A stretch of DNA of 13,286 nucleotides from Methanosarcinales archaeon (GCA_023136155.1 JAGLRT010000019.1:1-13286), one strand, 5' to 3'; shown: positions 1 through 6,151, numbered from the stretch's first letter. Translations and numbers: made by a program. Notes: generated by a model from the sequence alone, not told the origin.

Positions 1-1121
1 ATGGCATCGATGTTCGGGTCAAGCAACATCTGACTCACTATACCATTGTACACATCATACGTGGCCAGTCCCGCCGTATCCACTGGATTCCGGGCAGAGG
101 CAAACCCAGAGACCAGTTCCTTTATCCGATCCCTGGTCTCAGGCTGCAGTTCAGGCATGTCAAGACCCATCCTCTCGCATGCATCTGAGGCAATAATACT
201 GGCACCACCACCGTTTGAGATAATCCCAACGCGTTTCCCCTTAGGTGCAGGTTGGACTGACATGGCAAGTGCCGAATCGAACAGGTCGTCAATATTTTCC
301 ACCCTGATAATACCTGCCTGTTTAAATGCGGCACTGTACACCTCATCTGACCCTGCAAGACTGCCTGTATGGGAGAAAACCGCTTTAGAACCGCTCTCGG
401 TACGCCCAGCTTTCACTGCCAGTATGGGTTTAGATATCCTTTTAGCCACATTCATGAACTCCCGGCCCCTGTTGACGCCCTCCACATACATGGCTATCAC
501 ATTAGTGTTAGGGTCATCATCCATGTATTTCAGTAAGTCAACATCATCGATGTTGGCTTTATTCCCTGTACTTACCACAATGTGCAAACCCAACCCCATC
601 TCCATGGTCCAGTCAGCCAGTGCCAACCCAAGGGTGCCGCTTTGTGTGATGAACGAAATGCCACCAGGGTTTGGAAGTCTTGAAATTATACTGGCATTCA
701 TACCTATTTTTGAATTAACTACACCCAGGGTATTGGGGCCCATGAGCCGCATGCCGTAATGTTCAACTATTTCAATTAACTTTTTCTCAAGTTGCCGTCC
801 CTCATCCCCGGTCTCGCTGAAACCGGCAGTTATCATTATTATTCCTTTTATCCCCTTCTTTCCACACTCATCAATAACAGCAAAGACCAAAGAACTGGGT
901 ACAGTTATAACTGCCAGGTCCACCTGTTCAGGTATTTCCAGTACGGAAGGATAGCATGTCCGGCCCAGGATTTCATTTTCCCGGGGGTTAACAGGGTACA
1001 CTTCGCCTTCAAATCCGCCATCAAGCAGGTTCTTCAATATGCTATTTCCCCATTTACCCGGACTGGCAGATGCACCGACTACAGCAATGGAATCTGGTTC
1101 AAATATGGATTTTAATGTCAA
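1..1121 (-). CDS. ADP-forming acyl-CoA synthetase (acetate--CoA ligase, ADP-forming), alpha portion, 3' end cut by window
   Basis: The product would interconvert an acyl-CoA plus ADP and phosphate with the free acid plus ATP, the archaeal route for conserving energy from acetyl-CoA or other acyl-CoAs. The visible 373 residues run without a stop. They begin with a CoA-binding Rossmann segment (IAVVGASASPGKWGNSIL, about residues 9-26), followed by the succinyl-CoA-synthetase-like region with MGPNTLGVVN and FITQSGTLG. The motif SHTGSLAG carries the histidine (His251) that is phosphorylated in this family. The chosen start is TTG at 1121-1119: a stop lies three codons upstream, no ATG is available, and AAGGAAG lies about 9 nt before it. 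Only 14 bp separate it from the upstream dehydrogenase stop, so the two are probably cotranscribed. The C-terminus is outside the window, so I cannot tell whether this is a separate alpha subunit or an alpha-beta fusion. Substrate acid is unknown. Confidence 0.9.
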   Translation of the reverse strand, partial: MTLKSIFEPDSIAVVGASASPGKWGNSILKNLLDGGFEGEVYPVNPRENEILGRTCYPSVLEIPEQVDLAVITVPSSLVFAVIDECGKKGIKGIIMITAGFSETGDEGRQLEKKLIEIVEHYGMRLMGPNTLGVVNSKIGMNASIISRLPNPGGISFITQSGTLGLALADWTMEMGLGLHIVVSTGNKANIDDVDLLKYMDDDPNTNVIAMYVEGVNRGREFMNVAKRISKPILAVKAGRTESGSKAVFSHTGSLAGSDEVYSAAFKQAGIIRVENIDDLFDSALAMSVQPAPKGKRVGIISNGGGASIIASDACERMGLDMPELQPETRDRIKELVSGFASARNPVDTAGLATYDVYNGIVSQMLLDPNIDA

Positions 1122-1135
1122 AACAATCTACTTCC

Positions 1136-2134
1136 TTAGGTCATAGCCTCACTTATCCGATTTTGTGCAATGGATTCTGCGGCCTTACGAGGGATTATAC
1201 CCTTTTCACGTGATACTTCAAGCACTTCCCTGGTATTGCTCCTTATGGTCGCTTCAATCTGTTTTAATGCCTGCTTCGTTACACCGTGATATTCAACAAA
1301 AGCCGTAATAACGCCCCCAGAATTAGCTACAAAGTCTGGAACACATAACACCCCCCTCTCAGATAGCTGATTTTCAGCCTCGCCTGTTGAAGGTATCTTA
1401 GCGACCTCAACTATCAATTTAGCATCCGGCACATCGGCATTACTCTCTGTGATGATATCGGGCCGTGCAGCTGGCACCAATATATCTGTGCCGACATTGA
1501 ACCGATCAGTAGTAAGCAGTTTTTCGCCATCTTTGTAATTAAGCAACGAACCAGTGGCTTCCTTTACACTGATAAGCTCCTGCACGTTCAAACCGTCGGA
1601 ATTGCATATAGTGCCTTTGGAATCACTGGCAGCAATCAAGACCATCCCCTTCCCCCCAAGGAACCTGGCAGCATGTTTGCCCACGGCCCCAAAACCTTCA
1701 ACTGTGAGCCGGACACCATTCAGGTCAAGGTCTATAAACTCGGCTGCCACTTCAGCACTTACGGCCACGTCGAAACCTGTGGTGTCAATTTCATCAAAAG
1801 GAATGCCTCTCAATACCCTTGGCAGTCCCAAAGCCCTGCCAATTTCGTCCCGTATATAGGCCATCTCTGTCTCGCTGGTACCCATATCAGGCCCGGTTAT
1901 ATATTCAATGATATGCCGTATCTTCCTTGCAAAAGCACGGATGAGTGCTTCCTTGTTGGGCAATGCCGGGTCAGCGATATTGCCAGTGATTTCGCCCATA
2001 TTATAGCCTACGGCAGTATTATCAACTACTAAAATGGCCTTAAGTCCTGTTTTTATATCTGATACATAAACTATCAGTTCAGGTACAAGTTCATCTTGCA
2101 GATGAAATAAATTATGCTCTATATCGTAACCCAT
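1136..2134 (-). CDS. Glu/Leu/Phe/Val dehydrogenase family protein lacking the lysine-bearing catalytic segment
   Basis: This 332-residue protein belongs to the amino-acid dehydrogenase superfamily that oxidatively deaminates glutamate or branched amino acids with NAD(P). Family features visible are YITGPDMGTSETEM (about 78-91, with the conserved aspartate region), GIPFDEIDTTGFDVAVSAE, the nucleotide-binding GFGAVG (147-152) and the C-terminal CVPDFVANSGGVI. Usual length is about 370-420. The shortfall is internal: family members normally continue from the strand equivalent to VVDNTAVG (36-43) through GG-x-R, a T-x-KNA helix and a GGxK loop before the segment equivalent to IADP. Here only about ten residues (YNMGEITGN) join the two sides, so all three expected lysines are missing. 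The frame is intact and no other start lies upstream before a stop at 2176-2174. It is either a derived, possibly non-catalytic protein or a decaying gene. GGTGG precedes the ATG. It leads the operon with the acyl-CoA synthetase. Confidence 0.85.
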   Translation of the reverse strand: MGYDIEHNLFHLQDELVPELIVYVSDIKTGLKAILVVDNTAVGYNMGEITGNIADPALPNKEALIRAFARKIRHIIEYITGPDMGTSETEMAYIRDEIGRALGLPRVLRGIPFDEIDTTGFDVAVSAEVAAEFIDLDLNGVRLTVEGFGAVGKHAARFLGGKGMVLIAASDSKGTICNSDGLNVQELISVKEATGSLLNYKDGEKLLTTDRFNVGTDILVPAARPDIITESNADVPDAKLIVEVAKIPSTGEAENQLSERGVLCVPDFVANSGGVITAFVEYHGVTKQALKQIEATIRSNTREVLEVSREKGIIPRKAAESIAQNRISEAMT

Positions 2135-2172
2135 TTCATACCACCATATTTTTTGTATATGTACTTTTTTGA

Positions 2173-2190
2173 TTTAACAATGTTGTTAAA
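2173..2190. promoter_or_regulatory. 18-bp perfect palindrome upstream of the dehydrogenase operon
   Basis: The sequence TTTAACAATGTTGTTAAA has 8-bp arms around a TG centre and sits 39 bp upstream of the dehydrogenase ATG. Size and symmetry suit a dimeric helix-turn-helix repressor site, and the position would overlap or flank the operon's promoter. No regulator is encoded nearby. It abuts the inverted-repeat element beginning at 2191, so it might instead be the target or a by-product of that insertion. Confidence 0.45.
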
Positions 2191-2335
2191 AGGAGATTGT
2201 CTGAAAAGCCTGATTTTTGAACATTTCAGCTTTACTATCTAAACTTGACCGGGCGCTATATAGTGATTTGGTACAAACAATATTTCTGGAATTTTCAATT
2301 TAGGCGCTTTTCAGGTACTTTTCCGACAATCTCCT
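2191..2335. mobile_element. 145-bp MITE-like non-coding element with 18-bp terminal inverted repeats
   Basis: The left end AGGAGATTGTCTGAAAAG (2191-2208) matches the reverse complement of the right end (2318-2335) at 17 of 18 positions. The interior of 109 bp is AT-rich with no credible gene. A second, weaker match follows inside each end (CTGAAAAGC on both), so the ends may be compound transposase sites. I find no clear target-site duplication. The size and ends suggest a miniature inverted-repeat element mobilised by an IS transposase elsewhere in the genome; the family cannot be named from here. It could alternatively be a large structured regulatory spacer. Confidence 0.5.
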
Positions 2336-2351
2336 CTACAAATTAATAAGG

Positions 2352-2359
2352 TTTATAAG
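2352..2359 (+). promoter_or_regulatory. TATA box of kptA
   Basis: TTTATAAG is centred about 29-30 bp before the kptA ATG, the spacing expected for an archaeal TATA box feeding a leaderless or nearly leaderless mRNA. This fits the absence of a ribosome binding site before that ATG. The box lies only 16 bp from the right end of the MITE-like element. Confidence 0.5.
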
Positions 2360-2384
2360 ATGTGTAAATTATAATGCAAATATC

Positions 2385-3008
2385 ATGATACGAAAGTGTC
2401 CGAAACACGGCTATTTCAGAGGAGAAGTTTGCAATTGCGGTGAAGAAGGCAAATATGTACTTGATATGGAACGTACCGAACGGATGGGACGTTTCATTTC
2501 CGGTGCACTGCGACATTTTCCTGATGACTTGGGACTGGGTATGAGCCAGCACGGCTGGGTGGGACTGGATGTGCTCGTTGAAGTTATGATGAGCAGATAC
2601 CCCTGGGCATCTGCTAATCGACTGATAGGTATGGTTGAATCTGATGTAAAAAAAAGGTACCAGATAGTTGGTAACAACATCCGGGCCCGTTATGGACATT
2701 CTATAGATGTGGAAATGGATTTTCCTGAGAACGATCTGGAAGAACTGTTTTACGGTGTAAGCCAGGAAGAGGCCGATATGATCAAAGAAATGGGTATAAA
2801 ACCCATGCGCCAGAGGTATGTCCACATGAGCACAACGTATAATAAAGCTGTAGAGGCTGCCAGTGTGCATACCGAAGACCCGGTAATCTTTAGGGTAGAT
2901 GCTTTTGCTGCCATGGATGACGGAATAGTGATGATGAAGGCAAACGACCTTATAGTCCTCTCTGAGGAAATCCCCTCAGATTACATCGAAGTCATAAAGC
3001 CTGAGTAA
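2385..3008 (+). CDS. kptA: RNA 2'-phosphotransferase KptA (Tpt1 family)
   Basis: KptA uses NAD+ to remove an internal 2'-phosphate from RNA via an ADP-ribosylated intermediate. The 207-residue protein has the usual archaeal extras and core: an N-terminal Cys/His cluster (C5, H8, C16, C18) that may bind zinc, the LRHFP motif (42-46) with the conserved Arg-His pair, a KKRYQ strand, the RARYGHS turn (100-106) and RQRYVHMST (142-150), which supplies further arginine and the histidine-serine motif. The segment ELFYGVS occupies the place where many bacterial and eukaryotic members have LYHGT, so that histidine is a phenylalanine or tyrosine here. Archaea seal tRNA exons with RtcB, which leaves no 2'-phosphate, so the natural substrate is uncertain; ADP-ribosylation of RNA ends has been shown for some relatives. 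The gene appears monocistronic, with a T6 run (3043-3048) soon after its stop. Confidence 0.92.
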   Translation: MIRKCPKHGYFRGEVCNCGEEGKYVLDMERTERMGRFISGALRHFPDDLGLGMSQHGWVGLDVLVEVMMSRYPWASANRLIGMVESDVKKRYQIVGNNIRARYGHSIDVEMDFPENDLEELFYGVSQEEADMIKEMGIKPMRQRYVHMSTTYNKAVEAASVHTEDPVIFRVDAFAAMDDGIVMMKANDLIVLSEEIPSDYIEVIKPE

Positions 3009-3012
3009 CTGA

Positions 3013-3116
3013 TAGGGATTTGTTTTGGTACATAAAGTATAATTTTTTCCTCAAATCTCGACATACTGAAATGCATTCATATATTCTTTCATGTCGAGAT
3101 ATAAATACAATCCCTA
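3013..3116. repeat. Nested inverted repeats downstream of kptA
   Basis: An outer pair, TAGGGATTTGT (3013-3023) and ACAATCCCTA (3107-3116), encloses a perfect 10-bp pair, ATCTCGACAT (3055-3064) and ATGTCGAGAT (3091-3100). RNA from this region could fold as an interrupted stem, or the outer arms could be ends of a 104-bp miniature element. The T6 run at 3043-3048 lies between the left arms, so transcripts of kptA may already stop before the fold forms. No coding potential is seen. Confidence 0.45.
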
Positions 3117-3218
3117 AAATAAGAGGGAATGCCATGCATATTTAACAACACATACAAGAGTTACTATCCCAGCAAGACATAAAAACGGTTCGTACTATTT
3201 CAGTTTAAATGATATTCG

Positions 3219-3253
3219 ACAAGAAAGCACCCGAATTAAGGGTGCTTTCTTGT
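3219..3253 (+). other. Strong 14-bp stem hairpin in the kptA-guaAB spacer, possible terminator or structured RNA
   Basis: ACAAGAAAGCACCC and its exact reverse complement GGGTGCTTTCTTGT flank a seven-base GAATTAA loop. There is no T-run after it in either direction, so a simple intrinsic terminator is not well supported. The first eleven bases of the left arm, ACAAGAAAGCA, recur at 3282-3292, inside a small AT-rich inverted repeat (TAATATAT 3272-3279, ATATATTA 3292-3299). The rest of the 390-bp spacer (3009-3398) is AT-rich and shows no gene beyond this and the nested repeats listed above. Confidence 0.55.
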
Positions 3254-3335
3254 TGTCACACAGACTTAAGTTAATATATATACAAGAAAGCATATATTAT
3301 ATCAATGTAACTTATCGTTATTCGGCCAAAAAATA

Positions 3336-3345
3336 ATTATATTAA
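3336..3345 (+). promoter_or_regulatory. Probable TATA box of guaAB
   Basis: AATTATATTA follows a purine-rich CCAAAAAATA stretch and lies about 58 bp before the chosen ATG, giving a predicted leader of about 30 nt that would include the GGGGGA ribosome binding site. An alternative AT-rich box lies near 3272-3281 and would give a leader of about 95 nt. Confidence 0.35.
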
Positions 3346-3398
3346 TCAATACTGTAATATTGTCTATTAAAAAATACCCGCACAGGGGGATAACATCG

Positions 3399-4313
3399 AT
3401 GGTAAAGATCCAACCTTTCGTAGAAAAAACAATACAAAACTTAAAAGATTCAATTAAAGGACCTGCCATTATCGCACTTTCGGGAGGAGTGGACAGTTCA
3501 GTATGTGCAGTTCTTGCTAACAGGGCTATCGGAGATTTACTAACACCAATTTACATTGATACCGGCCTGATGAGAAAAGGAGAAACAAAGCGTATCCAGG
3601 AAATTTTCGGATACATGAACCTACAGACCATTCATGCGGGTGATAGGTTTTTGAGTGCCTTGAAAGGGCTGACAGACCCTGAAGAGAAACGTAAAGCCAT
3701 AGGTGAGACTTTTATCAGGATATTTGAAGAAAGTGCCAAAGAGCTCAATGCACGATACCTTATCCAGGGCACAATCTACCCCGACAAAATTGAATCGGAA
3801 GGTGGCATTAAATCACACCATAATGTAGGTGGGCTGCCTTCGATAATAGACTTTGATGATATCATTGAACCCATATCTGACCTATATAAAGATGAAGTCA
3901 GGGATGTAGCACATGCAATTGGACTGCCTGAAGAGATAGCAGAACGGATGCCGTTTCCGGGACCGGGCCTCTCAGTTAGGATAATCGGTGAAGTCACACC
4001 AGATAAAGTGGATGCCGTCAGGGAGGCAAATGCCATTGTTGAAGAGGAACTGCTGGAACAGTTCAAACCATGGCAAACCTTTGCCGCTTTACTTGGAAAA
4101 GGAACTGGAGTTAAAGGCGACCAGAGGATACATGGCTGGATCATTGCAGTGAGGGCCGTAGAGTCCAGGGACGCAATGACTGCCGGACCAATTGAACTTC
4201 CATGGGATACACTTAGGAAAATAGAAGGTCGCATAACAGGTGAAATTCCCGAAGTGGCCAGGGTATTGTATGATATCACACCAAAACCTCCCGCAACAAT
4301 CGAATTCGAATGA
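3399..4313 (+). CDS. guaAB: GMP synthase (glutamine-hydrolysing) subunit B, ATP-pyrophosphatase/dimerisation subunit
   Basis: This subunit adenylates XMP and accepts ammonia from a separate glutaminase subunit (GuaAA) to make GMP, the last step of de novo GMP synthesis in the cytoplasm. The 304-residue protein shows the PP-loop SGGVDSS (28-34), the IYIDTGLMRKGE segment, QGTIYPDKIES, KSHHNVGG, PFPGPGLSVRIIGE and the closing DITPKPPATIEFE, all typical of the family. The glutaminase domain is absent, as expected for the archaeal split enzyme, and its gene is not in this window. I chose ATG 3399 rather than an in-frame TTG at 3360, because GGGGGA precedes the ATG by about 8 nt and the family usually starts a few residues before this point. 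It stands alone with its own promoter. Confidence 0.95.
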   Translation: MVKIQPFVEKTIQNLKDSIKGPAIIALSGGVDSSVCAVLANRAIGDLLTPIYIDTGLMRKGETKRIQEIFGYMNLQTIHAGDRFLSALKGLTDPEEKRKAIGETFIRIFEESAKELNARYLIQGTIYPDKIESEGGIKSHHNVGGLPSIIDFDDIIEPISDLYKDEVRDVAHAIGLPEEIAERMPFPGPGLSVRIIGEVTPDKVDAVREANAIVEEELLEQFKPWQTFAALLGKGTGVKGDQRIHGWIIAVRAVESRDAMTAGPIELPWDTLRKIEGRITGEIPEVARVLYDITPKPPATIEFE

Positions 4314-4389
4314 AGCTCCCCATAGCAGAGCTGTTGGAAGATTCGTTTCATAAGTTAAAATACCTCGAAATGTGGACTTTTCCGAGAAT

Positions 4390-4399
4390 CTTATTATAC
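4390..4399 (+). promoter_or_regulatory. Probable TATA box of the RaSEA gene
   Basis: CTTATTATAC in the 124-bp spacer after guaAB is centred about 44 bp before the ATG, implying a leader of roughly 15-20 nt. No ribosome binding site is visible before that ATG. The same spacer carries a weak inverted repeat (AAGATTC 4338-4344, GAATCTT 4385-4391) that may help end guaAB transcripts. Confidence 0.35.
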
Positions 4400-4437
4400 T
4401 TAGCACCTTAGCAACCTAAAAACCTTACACTACTAAA

Positions 4438-5451
4438 ATGCCACACACTAGAAAAAAAACACGTTCTGTTGATATGCCCACAGCCGTTTGGACCGGACAC
4501 GACCTACTTGATGGTAAACAAGTTGAAACTCTGACCATTATTTTTTGTACCACAGGATGTTACCGGGGAAAGGAAAAAGGCTGTACAATGTGTGGATTCA
4601 TCAATGACAGTGCAGACTCAACCCCTTCAGATGACAACCTGCTGGCTCAGTTAGACCGTGCAACTGGAAAAAGTACTCCACAAACATCAATGATCAAGAT
4701 ATTCACATCTGGCAGTTTCTTTGACGAAGGTGAAGTAACATCATCAGCGAGGAGACGGATACTTAAGACCATTGGTGAAATGGGGTCCGTAAAAAAAGTG
4801 ATCGCAGAGACACGGCCTGAATTTGTAACTGAAATAAAACTTCGCGATACTATTGATGTGCTTGACAGATACGAAATATCTTTTGAGATTGCAATAGGGC
4901 TTGAAACCAGTAATGATACTATCCGAAAAGACTGCATCAATAAAGGGTTTACTTTTGCTGATTTTATCAGGGCATCACAAACCGCGGCTGATATAGGAGT
5001 AACTACCAAAGCCTACCTGTTATTGAAACCTCCGTTCCTGTCAGAGAGCATGGCAATAGATGATATACTCTCATCGATATCCGATACCGTGCCCTACTCT
5101 TCCACTATCTCCCTGAACCTTTGCAATGTCCAAAACGGGACACTTGTTGAAGAACTCCACAACCGCAAAGACTACCGGCCACCCTGGCTATGGAGTGCAG
5201 TATCCATCCTCAAAAAGGGAAAAGAAATGTATCCTCATATTACATTCATGTCTGACCCGGTGGCAGCAGGCTCAAAAAGGGGACCGCACAACTGTGGAGA
5301 ATGTGATAAAGAAGTAGCCCAGGTTTTACGGGATTTTTCGTTGAGTCAGGACCAGACCATACTTTCAGATGTAGATTGCCATTGCTTTACGCTTTGGGAG
5401 AAAGTAATGGAACTGGAAGACAACGCCTACGGCTCTTATCTGGTTAAATAA
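4438..5451 (+). CDS. raSEA: Archaeosine biosynthesis radical SAM protein RaSEA
   Basis: RaSEA works with ArcS: ArcS attaches lysine to preQ0 at position 15 of archaeal tRNA, and RaSEA cleaves the adduct with S-adenosylmethionine radical chemistry to leave archaeosine. The 337-residue protein matches this family in length and in its unusual cluster motif, GCYRGKEKGCTMCGF (40-54), in which Cys41, Cys49 and Cys52 are spaced C-x7-C-x2-C instead of the common C-x3-C-x2-C. Further family-like pieces are KIFTSGSFFDEGEV, ETRPEFV, FEIAIGLETSNDTIR and, near the C-terminus, GPHNCGECDKEV with another cysteine pair and VDCHC. A stop lies seven codons upstream of the ATG, and no SD is present. ArcS is not in the window. 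The assignment rests on motif recognition; another Elp3-like radical SAM protein is the alternative. Confidence 0.85.
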   Translation: MPHTRKKTRSVDMPTAVWTGHDLLDGKQVETLTIIFCTTGCYRGKEKGCTMCGFINDSADSTPSDDNLLAQLDRATGKSTPQTSMIKIFTSGSFFDEGEVTSSARRRILKTIGEMGSVKKVIAETRPEFVTEIKLRDTIDVLDRYEISFEIAIGLETSNDTIRKDCINKGFTFADFIRASQTAADIGVTTKAYLLLKPPFLSESMAIDDILSSISDTVPYSSTISLNLCNVQNGTLVEELHNRKDYRPPWLWSAVSILKKGKEMYPHITFMSDPVAAGSKRGPHNCGECDKEVAQVLRDFSLSQDQTILSDVDCHCFTLWEKVMELEDNAYGSYLVK

Positions 5452-5467
5452 AAAAAAATCAGACAAA

Positions 5468-5486
5468 TCCGGTAGTAAATACCGGA
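5468..5486. terminator. Hairpin between convergent genes, probable terminator
   Basis: TCCGGTA and TACCGGA form a perfect 7-bp stem with a GTAAA loop, 17 nt after the RaSEA stop and followed by CCTATCTTTT. On the other strand it follows the DUF1699 stop by about 31 nt and is trailed by a T-run (the complement of the A-run at 5450-5458). It could serve both convergent genes. Confidence 0.5.
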
Positions 5487-5517
5487 CCTATCTTTTGAGT
5501 TATTATTAATTGTGCCC

Positions 5518-5907
5518 TTAAATTAAGAACTTGAGCAGATCCTTGCTGAGCCTTGTTTCCATGCCCATGCGACTAAGTATCTGTTCATCGTCCTGGCCTT
5601 CAGTCTTAAGATCCTCAATCCGGTCAAATATCTGGGGCTTGATCTCATAATATTCGTTGATATCTTTCCTGTGACCCCATACATCGCCTTCAAGGAGTCC
5701 GATGTTCTGCATTTCCAGAAACATCTGAGTGGACTTGGAGATGGTCTTTTTGTATGAACTGGGAATGTGTATGGCCTTAAGGTTTGAACATGTCTGTACC
5801 AATACAAAAATGTCCTTATTGGAAGGCCTGAATGCCAGGTGAACTATCTCTTCTGAGTTGCCAAGTGAACTTATTTCGTCTTTTGAACTTACTACTCTAA
5901 TCTTCAT
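5518..5907 (-). CDS. DUF1699 family protein, small conserved archaeal protein of unknown function
   Basis: The 129-residue soluble protein starts MKIRVVSSKDEI and contains VHLAFRPSNKDIF, a central SYKKTISKSTQMFLEMQ helix, and LLEGDVWGHRKDINEYYEI, which I recognise as the signature of DUF1699, a family known mainly from Methanosarcinales. No signal peptide, membrane segment or catalytic motif is apparent. The C-terminal part (about 95-129) is helical with a DDEQILSRMGMETRLSKDLL segment that could form a small helix-turn-helix-like unit; that is only an impression. The start is well supported by GAGAGGA seven nt upstream. Transcribed divergently from the MoxR operon and convergently with RaSEA. 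Function unknown. Confidence 0.88.
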   Translation of the reverse strand: MKIRVVSSKDEISSLGNSEEIVHLAFRPSNKDIFVLVQTCSNLKAIHIPSSYKKTISKSTQMFLEMQNIGLLEGDVWGHRKDINEYYEIKPQIFDRIEDLKTEGQDDEQILSRMGMETRLSKDLLKFLI

Positions 5908-5942
5908 ACCATATTCCTCTCTATAATGTTATTAATATTTAT

Positions 5943-5979
5943 TTAAATATAATGTCTTGGTATGTACTTAAATATAATG
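5943..5979 (-). promoter_or_regulatory. Duplicated TATA-like element upstream of the DUF1699 gene
   Basis: The 12-mer CATTATATTTAA (minus strand) occurs at 5954-5943 and again at 5979-5968, exactly 25 bp apart. The proximal copy lies about 40 bp from the start codon, suitable for a TATA box with a short leader that keeps the GAGAGGA site. The distal copy may be a second promoter. The spacer 5908-6220 (313 bp) is AT-rich and shows no gene. Confidence 0.4.
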
Positions 5980-6151
5980 GACTATATTAAAGTCATTTGA
6001 ATTACATAATCTTAAATACTTAAATAATTTCCCCTCTTAACAAATAATCGACATATCATATAAGCACTAATTATGAGTGTCCTTTTCCAAAAAATATATA
6101 AAAAACTGGCCCGTATTAGTAACTACATTCGCACTTACAGATAAACCTTTA

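Noticed and set aside
46..759. Long plus-strand open frame
   Set aside because: It lies opposite the acyl-CoA synthetase, whose minus-strand reading shows clear family motifs; the plus-strand product has serine- and proline-rich shadow composition and no recognisable domain.
792..1115. Plus-strand open frame
   Set aside because: Antisense to the CoA-binding domain of the synthetase; no family features.
1980..2010. Frameshift or pseudogene break in the dehydrogenase at the missing segment
   Set aside because: The frame is continuous across the junction and the homology resumes in the same frame, so no frameshift is needed; the loss is in-frame.
1673..2032. Plus-strand open frame over the dehydrogenase
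   Set aside because: Antisense shadow of the NAD-binding gene; no start signal and no domain.
2343..2870. Minus-strand open frame of 175 codons over kptA
   Set aside because: Antisense to a clearly recognisable gene; histidine- and isoleucine-rich composition without motifs.
3129..3182. 17-codon ORF starting at ATG 3129 after AGAGGGA
   Set aside because: The SD-like bases touch the ATG, leaving no normal spacing, the product is very short, and nothing supports expression.
3219..3253. Classical intrinsic terminator
   Set aside because: The hairpin is strong but followed by GTTGTCACAC with no T-run, and it lies more than 200 bp after the kptA stop, so it was listed as a structure of unknown role.
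3360..3398. TTG 3360 as the start of guaAB
   Set aside because: No ribosome binding site, and the family begins near the ATG at 3399, which has one.
3009..3398. tRNA or C/D-box RNA in the large spacer
   Set aside because: No cloverleaf, no paired C and D boxes at suitable spacing; only the hairpins listed.
3776..4351. Minus-strand open frame of 191 codons over guaAB
   Set aside because: Shadow of the conserved GMP synthase subunit; serine-rich, no motifs.
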